From contig WHVD01000034.1 in NCBI GenBank assembly GCA_015178975.1, positions 124,001 through 188,000 on the forward strand: a stretch of DNA of 64,000 nucleotides. Direction: 5' to 3'. The notes below the pieces were generated by a model that made no database searches, was not told where the DNA came from, and worked only from the letters and a program-made list of their open reading frames with translations. The translations under genes and the position numbers were made by a program. Within the stretch, counting starts at the first letter, position 1, and each line of letters opens with the position of its first letter. Origin of the DNA: Hysterangium stoloniferum (Eukaryota; Basidiomycota; Agaricomycetes; Hysterangiales; Hysterangiaceae). Shown here in pieces: positions 34,198 through 46,110 of this stretch.

Positions 34198-36400
34198 TCA
34201 TCTAGTCATAGCATCAGGTTTTCCACCAAGGTGGCCAGGATGGAAGCGGATTACAATATTGAAAGTGGAGAGGTATTTGGACCATCGGGCTTGCCAATGG
34301 GTGAGTAGTTTTGTGGTTGAAAAGTAAACCAAATTTTTGTGGTCAGTTATAACATCTATTGGATGAGCTGATCCTTTCAAATCATGTCGCCATGTTTTGA
34401 AAGCTTCAAATATCGCAAGTAGTTCTTTATCGTGAACATCATAGTTGAGTTTGGGTGCCGAAAAAGTGCAAGACAAGAAAGCTACTGGGTGGACTTCACC
34501 GTCGGTATCCAGAATGGACAATATCACAGTGAGCGCATAATCCAAGGCGTCAGTTTCCACAATGAGTTGAACATCAGGCTCCCAGTGCGACAAAATAGGA
34601 GCAGATGTAAATGCACTTTTCAATTCTCAGAATGCTGTTTGGCACTCTTTGGAGAAGTTCCACGGGGTGTCTTTGCGAGTAAGATGAGTGAGCGGAACAG
34701 GAATTTTTGAGTAGTTGTGAATGAAACAACAATAAAAGTTGGCAAAGCCTAAAAAGGACTGAATATCCTTAACCTTTTGGGGTTCTGGCCAATCTTGAAT
34801 GACTTGAATTTTAGAGTCGTCCATGCGGAGACCGTCGGGTCCCATCATGAAACCTAAATATTCAACCATGTCAACATCAAAAGAACATCTTTTACCATTC
34901 GCAAAAGACCATGTTTTTGGAGTCTTCGGAGAATATGAGGATGTCATCTAAGTACACAATGACAAAGATGTTGAGGAGGTCGGAAAAGATGCCATTGATA
35001 AAATGTTGAAAGACCGACAGAGCATTGGTGAGGCTGAAAGGCATCACTAACCATTCGAAGGAGCCATAGTGAGTGCGAAAAGCCATTTTCCATTCGTTGC
35101 CTTTGGCGATCTGAACCAAATGATAGGTGTGTTTTGAGATCTATCTTTGTATAGATTTGGGCCTTCCGAGGGGCATCGAGTAAATCAGAGATTAGTGGTA
35201 ATGGGTACTTATCTTTTCGAGTGATCACATTTAGTCCTTGAAAGTCAATGCAAAGCTGAAGGGAACCATCTTTTTTCCAAACGAATAGGACAGGGGCTCC
35301 ATAAGGAGACTTTGAGGGTTGGATAAAACCTATAGCCAAGTGTTCATCCAAGAAATCTTGGATAGCCGATAATTTGGACTGCAAGAGAGGATAAACTGGG
35401 CCTAAGGGTGGATGTGAACCTTCCTCAATATCAATTTTCAAATCGTAGGGCCTGTGAGGGGCAAGTCGATCAGCTTTTTGTTTACTGAAGACGTCTGCAA
35501 ATTCATGGTATTTTTCTGGAACACCTTCCAAATCTGCGATCAGTTCAGCCACTGGGGATGTGAAGCGACCAGTGGCTTCATCAACTTTAAGGTTGACTGT
35601 GAATGCTCAGGAACCTTCCAACTTGATGGCTCTCATAAAAGCTGCAGTGTTTATTAGAGAGACAGGAGGCAGAGAGCTCGGATTTGCCATGGGGGCTGGA
35701 GGTGCCGTAGAGGCCATATTTGCCGAAACAGGTGGAAACAGACCAGTCGTATCAGGTGCCGACGGAGTTCAGAAATGGATACTGCCCAATACCCAATCAA
35801 TCAATCAATGGATTGTAGCAGGTGAGCCAGTTATGTCCTAGAACCATGGAGCAGCTCGAGTCCAAATGTGTTACAAAAAACATAACTGTCTGAAAGGTTC
35901 CACATGGGAACTGAAGTCGGAGTTCGCAGGCTTGCGAGATTATGGAATTTGAGGTACCATCGAAGAGTCGGAGTGGAATTGGATCTATTGCATAGGTTTT
36001 TAACTGATTTTTTCGGGAAAAACTTATATCTATAAAACAATGGGTTGAACCTGAATCTATGAGAGCTCAAAAAGTAACACTCCCGAAGGGTTCCAAAGTA
36101 AGATTTATGAACAAGGAATTGGGATCATACAGTGTGGATGTGTTAAGATGACAATTTTCTGGTGTGCGGGGAGATTTAATGCAACTCTCCAACCGCACGG
36201 AATCCAGAGAGTTGCTTAATCTTTTTTTGACTCAGCAGCCGGCTTAGCTGGTTGTGGAGTCGTGGCCATATTGGTCGATCGGGCTTTTGTGGCCTTTGGG
36301 CATGCGGCGACTCAGTGTCCAGGATCTGCGCACAACAAACAAAGGTTGTTGTCCATTCGGCATTGCTTTTCCTGTGGTAGGAGCTTGCCGTCAGAGCCAA
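34198..36400 (-). pseudogene. Chromovirus protease, reverse transcriptase and RNase H (decayed)
   Basis: From 36400 downward on minus: a degenerate zinc-knuckle region, an aspartic protease site (LIDSGSTHCFID near 36066-36030), and reverse transcriptase ([35 protein letters not shown], catalytic [11 protein letters not shown] near 34940). RNase H follows (ILSHWEPDVQLIVETDALDY, HDKELLAIFEAFKTWRHDLK, HKNLVYFSTTK) and the region ends FHPGHLGGKPDAMTR at 34198. Several frames must be combined (35552-34944, 35119-34892, 34947-34627, 34623-34198), so the gene is broken. Confidence 0.88.
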
Positions 36401-36459
36401 GTTTGCCAGTTAAGTTGGGTTTGTCTTTATCTTGAGACTTATTCGACTGTTTGCCCTTG

Positions 36460-37282
36460 TGTTATGACTGGAATTCCCGCTGGACTCCGGGCACTAACTT
36501 ATACCCACCTGTGCCCTATACACACCAATTGTCAGTTTACTGGAATTCCCACCAGACTCCATACATCAGACTTGTCCACGTTCGACTTCGTTACATCGTG
36601 TATCAGTCACCAGAATACCCACTGGACTCCGTCCCTGTCTATGTCCGACTCTGTCCCACACATCAGTCACTGGACCCCGCTCAAAAAACCCATCATCCCT
36701 CAAACTGAGCCCCTTTCCCATTTTAGTCAAATGACCTGTCATGATTTGGACTCCACTCCTGCTCTGTTTCCCGTTATGGTTTATGATTTGTCACGATTCA
36801 GACTCCACTCCGTTCCATCCTGTTCCTAACACCAAATTTGGTGTTTACTTATCCTGTTTTATGTTTTGCTAGTTTCATTTCATCATTACTGGATTTGGTA
36901 TGTTATTCATTCTGCAGGCTATATATTCTGGCAGATGTTGTACATACAATCCAGTCAGAAAATCAGCTTAGATTCCCCCCAGTAATCTAATACATTTTCT
37001 GCTCTAAACTCCTCCTTGAATTACACTGCTCACGCTAGTCAGAGCCCACAGGCTTCAACATATCTATCTCTCTTATTTATCTCGACTCCCGACCTCTCGA
37101 CCCACAACCTCCAACCTATGACCCCTTGACCCATGAACCCACCTGGACTCCCCGGGATTCCCGTCTGCCTGTCTGAAATTGGACAACACGATCTCGCAAG
37201 GGTGCAGCCTATAAGCTGAGGCCAAGTCCTACCGGATATCCTGTGGGTTTCTCCAGAAACCCACCGTGTATGTACCCTAACA
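36460..37282 (+). mobile_element. Solo LTR, family A (copy 2), inside gag, target duplication CCTTG
   Basis: The 823-bp repeat begins TGTTATGACTGGAATTCCCG and ends GTACCCTAACA. Exact CCTTG flanks are at 36455-36459 and 37283-37287. It is forward relative to copies 1 and 4. It splits the gag region of the chromovirus, so it is younger than that element. Confidence 0.9.
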
Positions 37283-38342
37283 CCTTGCCTTTTTTGTTGT
37301 TAGAACCCTTGTTATCAGACTTCTTATCGGAGTTCGAGTTGCTACTATTGTTGGTGTTTTGATTACCAGACTTGTTTGGCATTCTTATTGTCTGATTAAT
37401 TTTTGTCTGATGGGTTTTCATAACTGATTTCCAAATGTCATTCCCAGTATCGGGCATCCACATTTTGGGCCATTAGATGCATGAGGAGGAGAGTCTTCGG
37501 TTTGCCAGTCTCTCCTTTGGAAACTTTGTCTTTGAGGTGAGACGGGAGGCCGAATAAAACTGGTAATGGAGGGCCGAATTGCCCCAGTCGCAACATGTGG
37601 CGAGGTTGTTGAACTGGATGATGTAGTTGGTGATGTGATGGGTGTCTTTCATGTTGAGATTAGAAAGTGCAGTTTCGGCATCGCCGGTTTGGTCGTAGGG
37701 ACCAAATTTTGTTTTGAGTTCCTCAACAAAGGCATCCCAATCGTGAAGCCAATCGGGATCTTTGGAGGTGAGGCCGGAAAATGTGGGTTCAAACCAGGCT
37801 GCTGTGGAATCCTTAAGGTACGAGAGTGCGAAGTTTACTTTTCAGTCATCCATTGAAAAAGCAGCCGGGCGGTCCCGAAAGTTGAATCGACATTGCATAA
37901 GAAATGTCAGCAATTTCTTCGGGTTTGAGCCGGTAAATGGTTCGGGTTTGTTGACTCAGGTTTGCCCAGGTTCTTTTTTCTTGGTATTGTTTTTAAGGAA
38001 GTCATTAAGGGATCCTAGGGTACCTGAGAACAATTCCCATGTCTTGTCGGGGTCAAAATCTGGTTTTTGTTTTGTGGACTTCTTAGGACCACTAGTCTGA
38101 GGTATGGGTTGGTCGCCATCCTCGGGTTTGGGTCCCGGAGCTGATTGATTGTTGACCTCTTCAGGTGCTTTGGGTTCAGTTGTTGTTGTTTCAGGAACTT
38201 CTTCAGTGTCACTGGTAATTTCCAGGAAGCGAGATTCTTCAGAGGTTTCTGGTTGTGGGGTTCTTGGAGTCGCTCGGGCTGTATACAGGATTGGAGACTT
38301 GAGAGTGGAAGATTCTGCTTCGCCACTCACTTGGCTTGGCAT
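37283..38342 (-). pseudogene. Chromovirus gag region (decayed)
   Basis: The minus frame 38342-37956 encodes a Pro/Thr/Glu-rich N-terminal region and starts soon after the 5' LTR. A slightly earlier ATG near 38361 opens a short basic frame. Further down, broken frames end in an Asn/Ser/Lys-rich stretch at 37463-37283. The capsid fold cannot be shown by eye; the call rests on position between the 5' LTR and the protease. Confidence 0.6.
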
Positions 38343-38398
38343 CTTTTTTTCTCGGAGGCATGATTAACGGAAAGTGCGAGTGTGAAATCAGAATATAC

Positions 38399-39128
38399 TG
38401 TTAAGAACTGAAAACTGACTAATGTCACTAGGCTGACGGGGACCGATTGGAAGGACTTGGCTTCAGCTTATATGCTATGCCCTCGTCGGGTGTCCTTAAA
38501 TTTTGGATGGGCAAAGACTAGTCCTAACAAGTACCTCTCGGCGAGTTACCAATTGGGACCAAAGGATAAGTCGAGTGTCGGGCCAAAGGGGCAGGGAGTG
38601 AGAGTGGGCGAGCACACGTGAAGGTGGAGGGCGGAATACTTAGTATGAGACTTCTAGAGATGTATGAGGGTATTCTGAGTCGATATTCTAATTTCCTAGT
38701 AACTACAACTACAGCAGGTTTATATACAAGTATTCGGCATCTAGAAAATACTAATAAGGAGAAGAGCAGAAAACATTACTGACAATAAGCTTGACTAGGA
38801 ACGGGAAGGTTACAATTGTTCGGAGGCTGTGAAATAACTGAGAGCGGGATTATGAGAAAAGGAAATAGTCTGAGGGTTACAAGTATATATAGACATATGT
38901 GAAACATAGAATAGAATGGATCATCATAATAAAAAGTGATGTATCAGAGTTTAACCAGATAGTACGAGTATATTTTGATGGGGGTGTAAACGGAGTTTGA
39001 TCACCGCGAAAGCATATGTCAGTGTCGGGAGACCGATGGTTTCCAATGCGATGACTTGAATGATAACTTGAAATGTCAATAGGCAGTGATAACCTCGGGG
39101 ACTGTCGGGTTGTGACATGGTCATAACA
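38399..39128 (-). repeat. 5' LTR of the full-length chromovirus (family B)
   Basis: This 730-bp repeat starts TGTTAAGAACTG and ends GGTCATAACA, matching 27980-28715. A clear tRNA primer site next to it was not seen; self-priming, known in some chromoviruses, is possible. Confidence 0.88.
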
Positions 39129-39763
39129 CTGCACCCTCACGAGATTGTGGCATCCAATTTCAGATAGGCAAATGGGAATCCCAGGGAGTCCGGGAGTAGT
39201 TGGTGGGTTGAGAAGTCAGAGGGTTGATTGTGGGAATCCCATGGAGGTCCAGGGGTTGGGTAGTGATGGGTTGAAGGTTGAGCGATAGATAGGTCAGAGC
39301 CCATGGGCTCCGACGAGGTAATTAGTGGTGTGTTTCAAAGAGAGGAATAGAGCGGAAAGTGTGCTAAGATTACTGGGGGGAATCTAAGCTGATTTTCTGA
39401 CTGGATTGTATGTACAACATCTGCCAGACTATATAGACTGTGGAATGTATGTTATACCAAATCCAGTAATAATGAAATCCAAACTAGTAGTCATGAAATG
39501 AGATAAGTAAACACCAAATTAGGTGTTAGGAGTGGAATGGAATGGGGGTGGAGTCCGAAACATGACAGGTCATTAGACCATAATGGGAACGGGGTGGGAG
39601 TGGAGTCTGAAACATGACAGGTCATTTAACCACAATGGGAACGGGACTCAGTTAGAGAACTGACAGGTTTCCTGAGTGGGGTCTGGTGACTGATGTGTGG
39701 GACAGGGTTGGAGATAGACAGGTACAACATGCACAGGTCCCAGCAGGTATTCCAGTCGTAACA

Positions 39764-40322
39764 ATGAGGATATAAATGTTCTTATGTCAGTTATGCAGTT
39801 ACAATATAAAGATATTGATGATCTTATTTAAATGTGTCCAATTTAAAAAGGGTGAATGGGAGACCAGGGAGGTCCAGAAGGACAAAGGGATAGTGATGGG
39901 AAGTCTGAAGACTCTTGGGCAGAGGGCTGATGGGTTCCCAGGGTGTGGATAGAGGTATTTAACTAATGCAAAGTATGGGGATAACTTAGTTGATTTTCTG
40001 ATTGGATTGTAAATATAAATTAGTCTAGTTTATATAGAAAAGTCATACTACAATCCTGGTAGAATGGATAAATAGACAGGTGGGATGGAAGATAGGAAAC
40101 AGACAGGGGTGACCAAAGTCTGGGGAAAGTCTGAAGCAAAACAGGAACATACACATGGGACATGGTAAAATAACTGACAACCAGGTCCAAAAACTGATTG
40201 AGACAGATATTGCATATATTGTGAGAGCTGGCATCTCTGGGTGGGGTTGACTTGTACAAAAAGAGAGTGATAGAGGTTTGTAGAGAGGGTCCTGGGTCCC
40301 AGCAGGTTGTCTGGTCCTAACA
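39764..40322 (-). repeat. LTR remnant of a further element (3' LTR side)
   Basis: This ends TCCTAACA at 40322, followed by GTACCCTCCCTTT, the complement of a polypurine tract. It is therefore the 3' LTR of a minus-strand element whose accessory gene copy follows at 40,500. Similarity to other LTRs is seen at ACTTAGTTGATTTTCTGA (39987-40004). Its outer end was displaced by the family-A insertion. Confidence 0.55.
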
Positions 40323-40612
40323 GTACCCTCCCTTTAAGGCTGAGTTCCCAGAGAGGCCCTAGAGCTGGATAAAGTTTGTCAGATATGCATGTGTCAAAAT
40401 ATCAGGTGATCTGGAAGTGGGGGTCTGGATGTGAGAAGCCTATATAAAAACCAAAAATAATAAATCATTTCTTTTTCTCATACCACCATCACCATCATAT
40501 GGTGCCAAAACCAACACCACACAAACTCAACCTCAGTGTGTTGGAACACCCATGGGGTCCACCTATCAAGCCCCTCTTGCTGCTGCCCAACTTCTTGAGC
40601 AGTGGGAGAAAT

Positions 40613-41638
40613 TGTTACAACCATGTCGTAACCATGTCGCAATCTGATGGTCCCCGAGAATACTACAGTCTTTCGATGTTTTAAGTTATTGATCAAGTCA
40701 TCATTTCAGCAACCTTCAGAACACCGACACTGACATATACCTTCACGGCAATCAAACCCCATTTACGCCCCTGTCAAAATATACTCGTACCATCTGGTTA
40801 TGCTTTGATATGTCCCCTTTCATTATGATGATCTGTTTTACTCTATGTTTCACATATGCCCATATATACTTGTAGCCTGTAGACTATTCCCTTTTCTCGT
40901 AATCCCGCTCTCGGCTAAATCTTGGCTTCCAATCTTATTGTAACCTTCCGGTTTCTAGTCAAGTTTATTTGTCAATTGAGTTTCCGCTCTTCCCTTAGTT
41001 AGTAGTTTCTAGATGCTGACAACTCGTATATAAACCCACTGTAAATGTAGTTATTGGACAATCAGAATATCGACTTAGAATATTGACTTAGATCAACTTA
41101 GATACCCCTCTAATTTCCGACTCCATTATCTATTCACGACCACCACATTCTGACTCCATCCGATTTACGATTCAACCTACATTTACGACTTCAACCTCTA
41201 ATCTCTGACTCTCAGTCTCTGACTCTCAGTCTCCGACTCTCAGTCTCTGACTCTCAGTCTCCGACTCTCAGTCTCCGACTCTCAGTCTCCGACTCTCAGT
41301 CTCCGACTCTCAGTCTCCGACTCTCAGTCTCCGACTCTCAGTCTCCGACTCTCAGTCTCCGACTCTCAGTCTCTGACTCTCAGTCTCTGACTCTCAGTCT
41401 CTGACTCTCTCAGTCTCCGACTCTTGGTCTCCGACCCCTCAGCCCAACCCTCGACTTATCCTTCGGTTTCCGATCGGTAGTTTACCGAGAGGTTTACTTG
41501 ACAGGACTAGTTTCCGCCCACCTGAAATTTAAGGACACCTGACGGTAACTTGCGAGGGTGCAGCACATAAGCTGAAGCCAAGTCCTTCTGTTCGGTCCCT
41601 GTTGGTCTGCCAACATCAGTCAGTTTCTGCTCTTAACA
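40613..41638 (+). mobile_element. Solo LTR, family B, target duplication GAAAT
   Basis: The 1,026-bp repeat begins TGTTACAACC and ends CTCTTAACA, flanked by exact GAAAT (40608-40612 and 41639-41643). It shares long stretches with the reverse complement of the chromovirus LTRs. It is longer than they are, because of an expanded 14-bp tandem repeat. Confidence 0.9.
41202..41442. repeat. 14-bp minisatellite inside a family-B LTR
   Basis: About 16 units of TCTCAGTCTCYGAC, with C/T alternating at one position. The chromovirus LTRs lack this expansion. Confidence 0.85.
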
Positions 41639-41706
41639 GAAATAGAAGAAGCTGTGGGAAGAGGCTGAGAAGAAGGTGAGGGAAGATGAGGAGGAGATGG
41701 AGTGGG

Positions 41707-42056
41707 TGTTGAATACTGCAAGCCTGGTTATCACAGTATGAGGGCTCTCTATTGTTGGAGTGTAGCCACTTAGAGTAGAGTGAGTAGATATGAAACCGGT
41801 GATATAACTAGGCCTTCCAGTTGGGTATCTACTCCCAACTGGACAATAACTATATACTATATTACATGGTTTGTGTAGATAGGCCTCCACTGATCCGATC
41901 TGATCAGTGGAATTGTGTGCTACTATGGAACTATCCAAACAGGTACTCTAATAATACAACCACTTCTGGTGGACTGTAAGCAGACTGGTATAGAAATAGA
42001 CAATCACAAAACGAGATATAGTATCGTAACTAATCGTACATTACTATATTCTAATA
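41707..42056. mobile_element. 350-bp insertion with 5-bp target duplication GTGGG
   Basis: The insertion begins TGTTGAATACTG and ends ATTCTAATA, flanked by exact GTGGG (41702-41706 and 42057-42061). Size and duplication suit a small solo LTR, although the 3' end is ATA rather than CA. It interrupts accessory gene copy 2. Confidence 0.6.
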
Positions 42057-43111
42057 GTGGGAGTATAAAGGCAGCTTTGGCTGCAGAAGGCAGAAGAGGA
42101 GCATCAGAAGAAAGAGCAGGAGGACAAGGTGGAGGCTACCCAGGTTGCAGCAGAGCATACCCAGGTAGCTGGGGTGTCCATGGGAAAGGTTCATTCTGTT
42201 GTTATTGTTTGTTGTATCCTTACTGACTTGTTTTCTTAGTGCAAAGTGGCAGATGTTGAGTCGCAGTCTGAGGGTGAGCCTGGGACTCCCCCAGAACAAA
42301 GTAAGTGGTGAGAGTTCCATGGTGTAGCTGGTGCTGATATGTATATAGATATAGAGAAGAAAATTGCCACCTGTGCACTGGGACAACAAAAATGACCCAT
42401 GGTGTTCCAGTTGTCAAGACTAGAACACAGACTGTTACCAGAAGGGCAGTCAAGGTCTGGGGTGTTATTTATATGTCCACCTGAAAGCAAATTCTCTCTG
42501 GTGCAGGATGCTGTGGGGTCCAGGAGCCAGGATGCTGGGGTGACCATGGAGAGGTCCAGGGCCTTGGAGGAGGCCTTAGGGTGGATTGTGGTGGGTATAG
42601 AGGAGGCCCAAAACCCTCTGCTAGAGAGTAATAGGTGTGGCGACTACGCAAAGGAAAGAATGCCCAGTGAAATATAAACACTTAAGCCAGTAACTGATGG
42701 ATTGGTCATTGGTCGAGCTGTGGATTATGTCACAATGTGTAAGGAGAGAAATGAGCATGGGGATGGTATCGAGGCTGCACACTGTGGTACATGCAGGTTC
42801 GGAAGATCCAGTTATCAGCTTCATAGTCAATTTGATTATTCTTTCACCAGACACCAGGAGATCCCAATTATAACGTGTGTGAATCAGAATCAGACTGGTA
42901 GGAAAGTTTGATAGGCGGGTGTAAGATGGTGCAGGTAGGTAAAATATTGTGAATGTACCGGATGATGGGCCCAATGAGTGAAGAAACCACATTCAGCTCA
43001 TTGATGTGATCAGTGAGAAGCAGGCTGTCATCAAAGAAGACTTTCAAGCAGGAAATACTCCAATACAATACAAATATGATGACCAAGAATCAAGATAAAG
43101 TGTGAATGACA

Positions 43112-43654
43112 CTATATGCATGTTGATGTCATCCAATAGAACCCTGAATGCCACTGCAGCAAAATGTTGAAATCATGCATCTTGGTGGGTGCAACACATG
43201 AGAATCCGTATAAGATATTCAGATAGGAAAAATAGTTGCCGGTGATGTTGTCTGTTATGCTTTTGGTGGGAAAGATGAAATGATGTGAGGTCGCGACGCA
43301 CACTTGTAACCAGAATTCAAAGTAACCTCTGATCACCGTGAGCTCCTCTACAGATAGTTGACACATGCGGCAGATCGCTTCCACGAGACCTGTAAGGCTG
43401 AAAATGGGTGAGAGATGATGAAATTCTGATAGATAATGGGCAATGTGTATGATAAATGTTGATGCAACCTCATCAAAGTTGGTGTGCAGCGGTGACTTGA
43501 CTAAAACATTGTAAAGTGATGATGTAATCGCAGTTAATGTATTGCTATTTGATGGGCTGTAGGGGCTATAGGAAAGTGCTGTGCAAGTGCTGCAACATGT
43601 GTCTTTTTTCAAAATCCATAGATACTTCATCAATTTTGTATTGAAAACTACCAA
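43112..43654 (-). CDS. 180-aa open frame, function unknown
   Basis: This is an uninterrupted minus-strand frame, one of the longest in the repeat island outside pol. It has hydrophobic helices and a motif LTGLVEAICRMCQLSVEELT in the middle. The codon use is unlike the gag-pol frames around it. I do not recognise the family. It lies next to the left arm of the inverted duplication and could be part of an unknown element or a fragment of a captured gene. Confidence 0.35.
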   Translation of the reverse strand: MVVFNTKLMKYLWILKKDTCCSTCTALSYSPYSPSNSNTLTAITSSLYNVLVKSPLHTNFDEVASTFIIHIAHYLSEFHHLSPIFSLTGLVEAICRMCQLSVEELTVIRGYFEFWLQVCVATSHHFIFPTKSITDNITGNYFSYLNILYGFSCVAPTKMHDFNILLQWHSGFYWMTSTCI

Positions 43655-43758
43655 AATAAAATTATATTTGATATTATATCATCAAAACATGGGAATTGTT
43701 ACATCTAGTGTACATTTTCCTGGTGAAATATAGCTTGTGAACCACTTTAATTGGCACA

Positions 43759-46052
43759 TATGTATATGCTAAGTTACTGGGGGAGAACTAAGTTGATTTT
43801 CTGACCAGATTGTATGTACAACATTAGCTAGGCTATATAGACTGTGGAATGTATGCAATACCAAATCTGGTAATAATGAAGATCAAAATAAGTTATCATG
43901 AAATGAGAGAAGTAAACACCAAACTAGGTGTTAGGGATGGAACAGAACAGGACTGGGGTCTGAAACATGACAGGTCATTTGACCATAATGGGATTAGAGC
44001 TCAGTTATAGAGCTGACAGGTTGTCCAAGCAGAGTCCAATGACTGGTGCATGAGACAGAGTCAGATATACATAGACAGGTATGACATGTGCAGGTCCCAG
44101 CAGGTATTCTGATGACTGGTGCATGAGACACAGATGGTCAGGCATAGACAGGTTTGAGGTCCAGGTCCCAGCAGGTTGTCCAGTTGTGAACTTTAACTTG
44201 GTGGGTATAAAGAGTCGGGTGCATGGAAGGTGGGTCCAGATGCTGGCAGGTTTTCCAGTTAACTGTAACCTGGTATAGAGAGTCGGGTGCAGGTAGGATG
44301 GGGTCCAGAGGCCAGTGGGTTTTCCAGGCCTAACAGGTGCCATGAATGTACAAGCTCAAATTCCAATAATATTCAATTCAATATTCATTTGACTTTCCTT
44401 TGACATTCTTTGACATTTCTTTGACATTCTGACTCAATTTCCAACTCAACTTCCAACTCAACTATCTTTCCAGATTCTTCAACTCAATATTCAACTAACT
44501 TTTGACTTGTCTCAGTTTGACATCATTGATAATTTCTTTCTGAGATCATATTTTCATCCTAGGTAAATGATAAATAGTATAAAAGGGCTACAATAGGAGC
44601 AAGGGAAGTCAGTCAGAAAACCTGTACAATAATTATATTATTACCTGTATTATATAATCATCAAACTTTTCTGAGCCTTTATTTGACTTAATTATTATTC
44701 ATGAGCTTCTGTGTCCTATATTTGCCTCATGCTTTATCAACAGGATGAATTAATATTTTGTCAAATGAGGCATCTGCATTCAATATTGTTGAATATTCTT
44801 TGATTGTTTATTTGACTTTATTGAGTAAAATCCATTTCGTGTCACCTGGCCCTCCTTTCTGCCACCTTTTTCCCAGCATCGGCCTCCCCAGTTGATCCAT
44901 CCACATACACTCATAGACCTTGTTCTATTAAGATACATTTGAGTTTCTGTTTCCATGCAAAATAATTGTCCCCATTTAAGGGGTCGATCCTATATAACAA
45001 GTTTGAATTATTTAGTGACATTTCAGGTAATTATTATTTGATTGAATTTTTTCGGTCCAAAGATCTGAGTGTCGAGTTCTAGAGTTAAGGTTATGTATAT
45101 ACTTGTTCTAGTTACGGCCGGGGCCCATAAGCTGTAGTCAAAGGATGATAATATATTATTTATTCGAGATGATATCGAGTCTTTTATACTAAATAAATAC
45201 TAACTAATTACTAATATTTCCGGGTAAGGGATACCGAGTTGCCGGCCCCCCCCCACAACATAGCATTAGTGAGCCGCTGACTCGTTACACTGGAATGTGG
45301 TGAAGTCGTCGGGAACCTTTACTAATATTATATTATATTACCAATAAAACACTCATGACATCGAGCTTGTCACACATTTGAACTCTGCTTGACATCACAA
45401 CTGGATGTGGGAAACTTCGACACCTGTGACAGCCATCTTCGTCTCGCCAATTTTGAAACAATAGGAAATATTTGTAGTGTGTCAATTTTGGTGTAGATTG
45501 GACAAAAATTAAGTGGGATAGTCGATGTGGAGTGAATACGTAGCCACAGGTGTATTTCAGGTAAGGGGATAGTGTGATGCACGTGTTGTACCGCCAGATA
45601 TACTAAAGCCCATAGGTTTATACTCTCGCACAACACAACAGTTTTCAGCTGCAAGGAAGTAGGTCTCTAGTTGTGCGCCATCCTACCGTGTATCAACACT
45701 TACACATTTATTTAAACATTTATCACGTTAGGTCATAAACTTCTTAAGCTGGTTCATCGCTCATCGATGTGTTGCCAGACTAGCATTTGCAGTGATTCGA
45801 CGTTGGCTATCGCATTACGCTAACCGCAAAAGAAGATGTGACTCTTGTTATCTCTATCATATCTATCATCTTCGTGATCCGGGCTACAAAGATCCCTTTT
45901 AAGCTGCCCCATTTTGGACGAGTCACAATCCCAATCAATCTAACAACCGCACCTATCCTTGCCATTGCTATTCTGTGGGCGGCACAATGCATTAACCCAA
46001 GCGTGTACGGAAGGCATCAAACCCTATAATATTCTCATCCTTTTTTTCTCCC
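43759..46052 (+). repeat. Left arm of a large inverted duplication
   Basis: The 2,294-bp arm is the reverse complement of 47306-49599 (position p pairs with 93358 minus p). Two substitutions were noticed (near 44343 and 44661); the rest looked identical. The arm holds a truncated LTR ending TAACA at 44336, a second diverged LTR-like stretch near 45,000-45,370, and the N-terminal part of a transporter gene. The LTR is cut at the same point in both arms, so that cut is the outer border of the duplicated segment. Confidence 0.95.
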
Positions 46053-46110
46053 TTGCCTACATGGCGATCACATTGGATGTCACAGGAGTCCTTCTAAAGT
46101 TGTTAGTGAA
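45796..46110 (+). pseudogene. N-terminal fragment of an ArsB/NhaD-like anion transporter (left arm)
   Basis: The plus frame encodes transmembrane segments (TLVISIISIIFVIRATKIPF, then INLTTAPILAIAILWAAQC) and, after a one-base frame change near 46010, IKPYNILILFFSLAYMAITL. This order is the N-terminus of fungal arsenite/anion permeases of the ArsB/NhaD superfamily. The fragment stops at the palindromic junction 46094-46124, where the reversed C-terminal part begins. No ATG precedes it in frame. Confidence 0.65.

Larger units (their letters stand above)
27980..39128 (-). mobile_element. Full-length chromovirus (Ty3/Gypsy, chromodomain integrase), target duplication CTGCA
   Basis: The LTRs are 38399-39128 (5' for the minus-strand element) and 27980-28715 (3'), both TGTTA..TAACA in reverse. 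Exact CTGCA flanks are at 27975-27979 and 39129-39133. On minus the order is gag, protease, reverse transcriptase, RNase H, integrase and chromodomain, typical of chromoviruses. Between pol and the 3' LTR is an antisense accessory gene (28884-31859). Two younger solo LTRs sit inside: 29138-31120 and 36460-37282. Gag-pol has several stops and frame changes, so the copy is inactive. The two LTRs differ at scattered positions, so the insertion is not very recent. Confidence 0.9.
27900..39763 (-). mobile_element. Solo LTR, family A (copy 4), split by an 11.1-kb retrotransposon
   Basis: The outer parts are 27900-27979 (beginning TGTTAAAGAG) and 39134-39763 (ending CAGTCGTAACA). They read as one family-A LTR once 27980-39133 is removed. 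The exact duplication ATGAG flanks it (27895-27899 and 39764-39768). This proves that the LTR was in place before the chromovirus inserted. Confidence 0.85.
40539..42680 (+). pseudogene. Antisense accessory gene, copy 2 (decayed, interrupted twice)
   Basis: The same order as copy 1 can be followed: a start region (LAAAQLLEQWEK at about 40571-40606), a Glu/Lys coiled coil (KLWEEAEKKVREDEEEMEW at about 41649-41706, and KAEEEHQKKEQEDKVEAT at about 42086-42140), and then an intron ending TTTTCTTAG at 42240. An exon beginning CKVADVESQSEGEPGTPPE follows, and beyond the next intron a broken Cys cluster (DPWCSSCQD near 42390-42418). Stops and frame changes occur. LTRs at 40613-41638 and 41707-42056 interrupt it. 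It sits next to the polypurine tract and 3' LTR as in copy 1. Confidence 0.6.

Noticed and set aside
41202..41442. Regular short repeats that could suggest a CRISPR array
   Set aside because: The 14-bp units are head to tail with no unique spacers, inside an LTR of a eukaryote. It is a minisatellite.
45370..45654. A 94-aa frame present identically in both arms (also 47704-47988 plus)
   Set aside because: Its identity in both places comes from the inverted duplication, not from constraint. It lies in LTR-like sequence with no domain.
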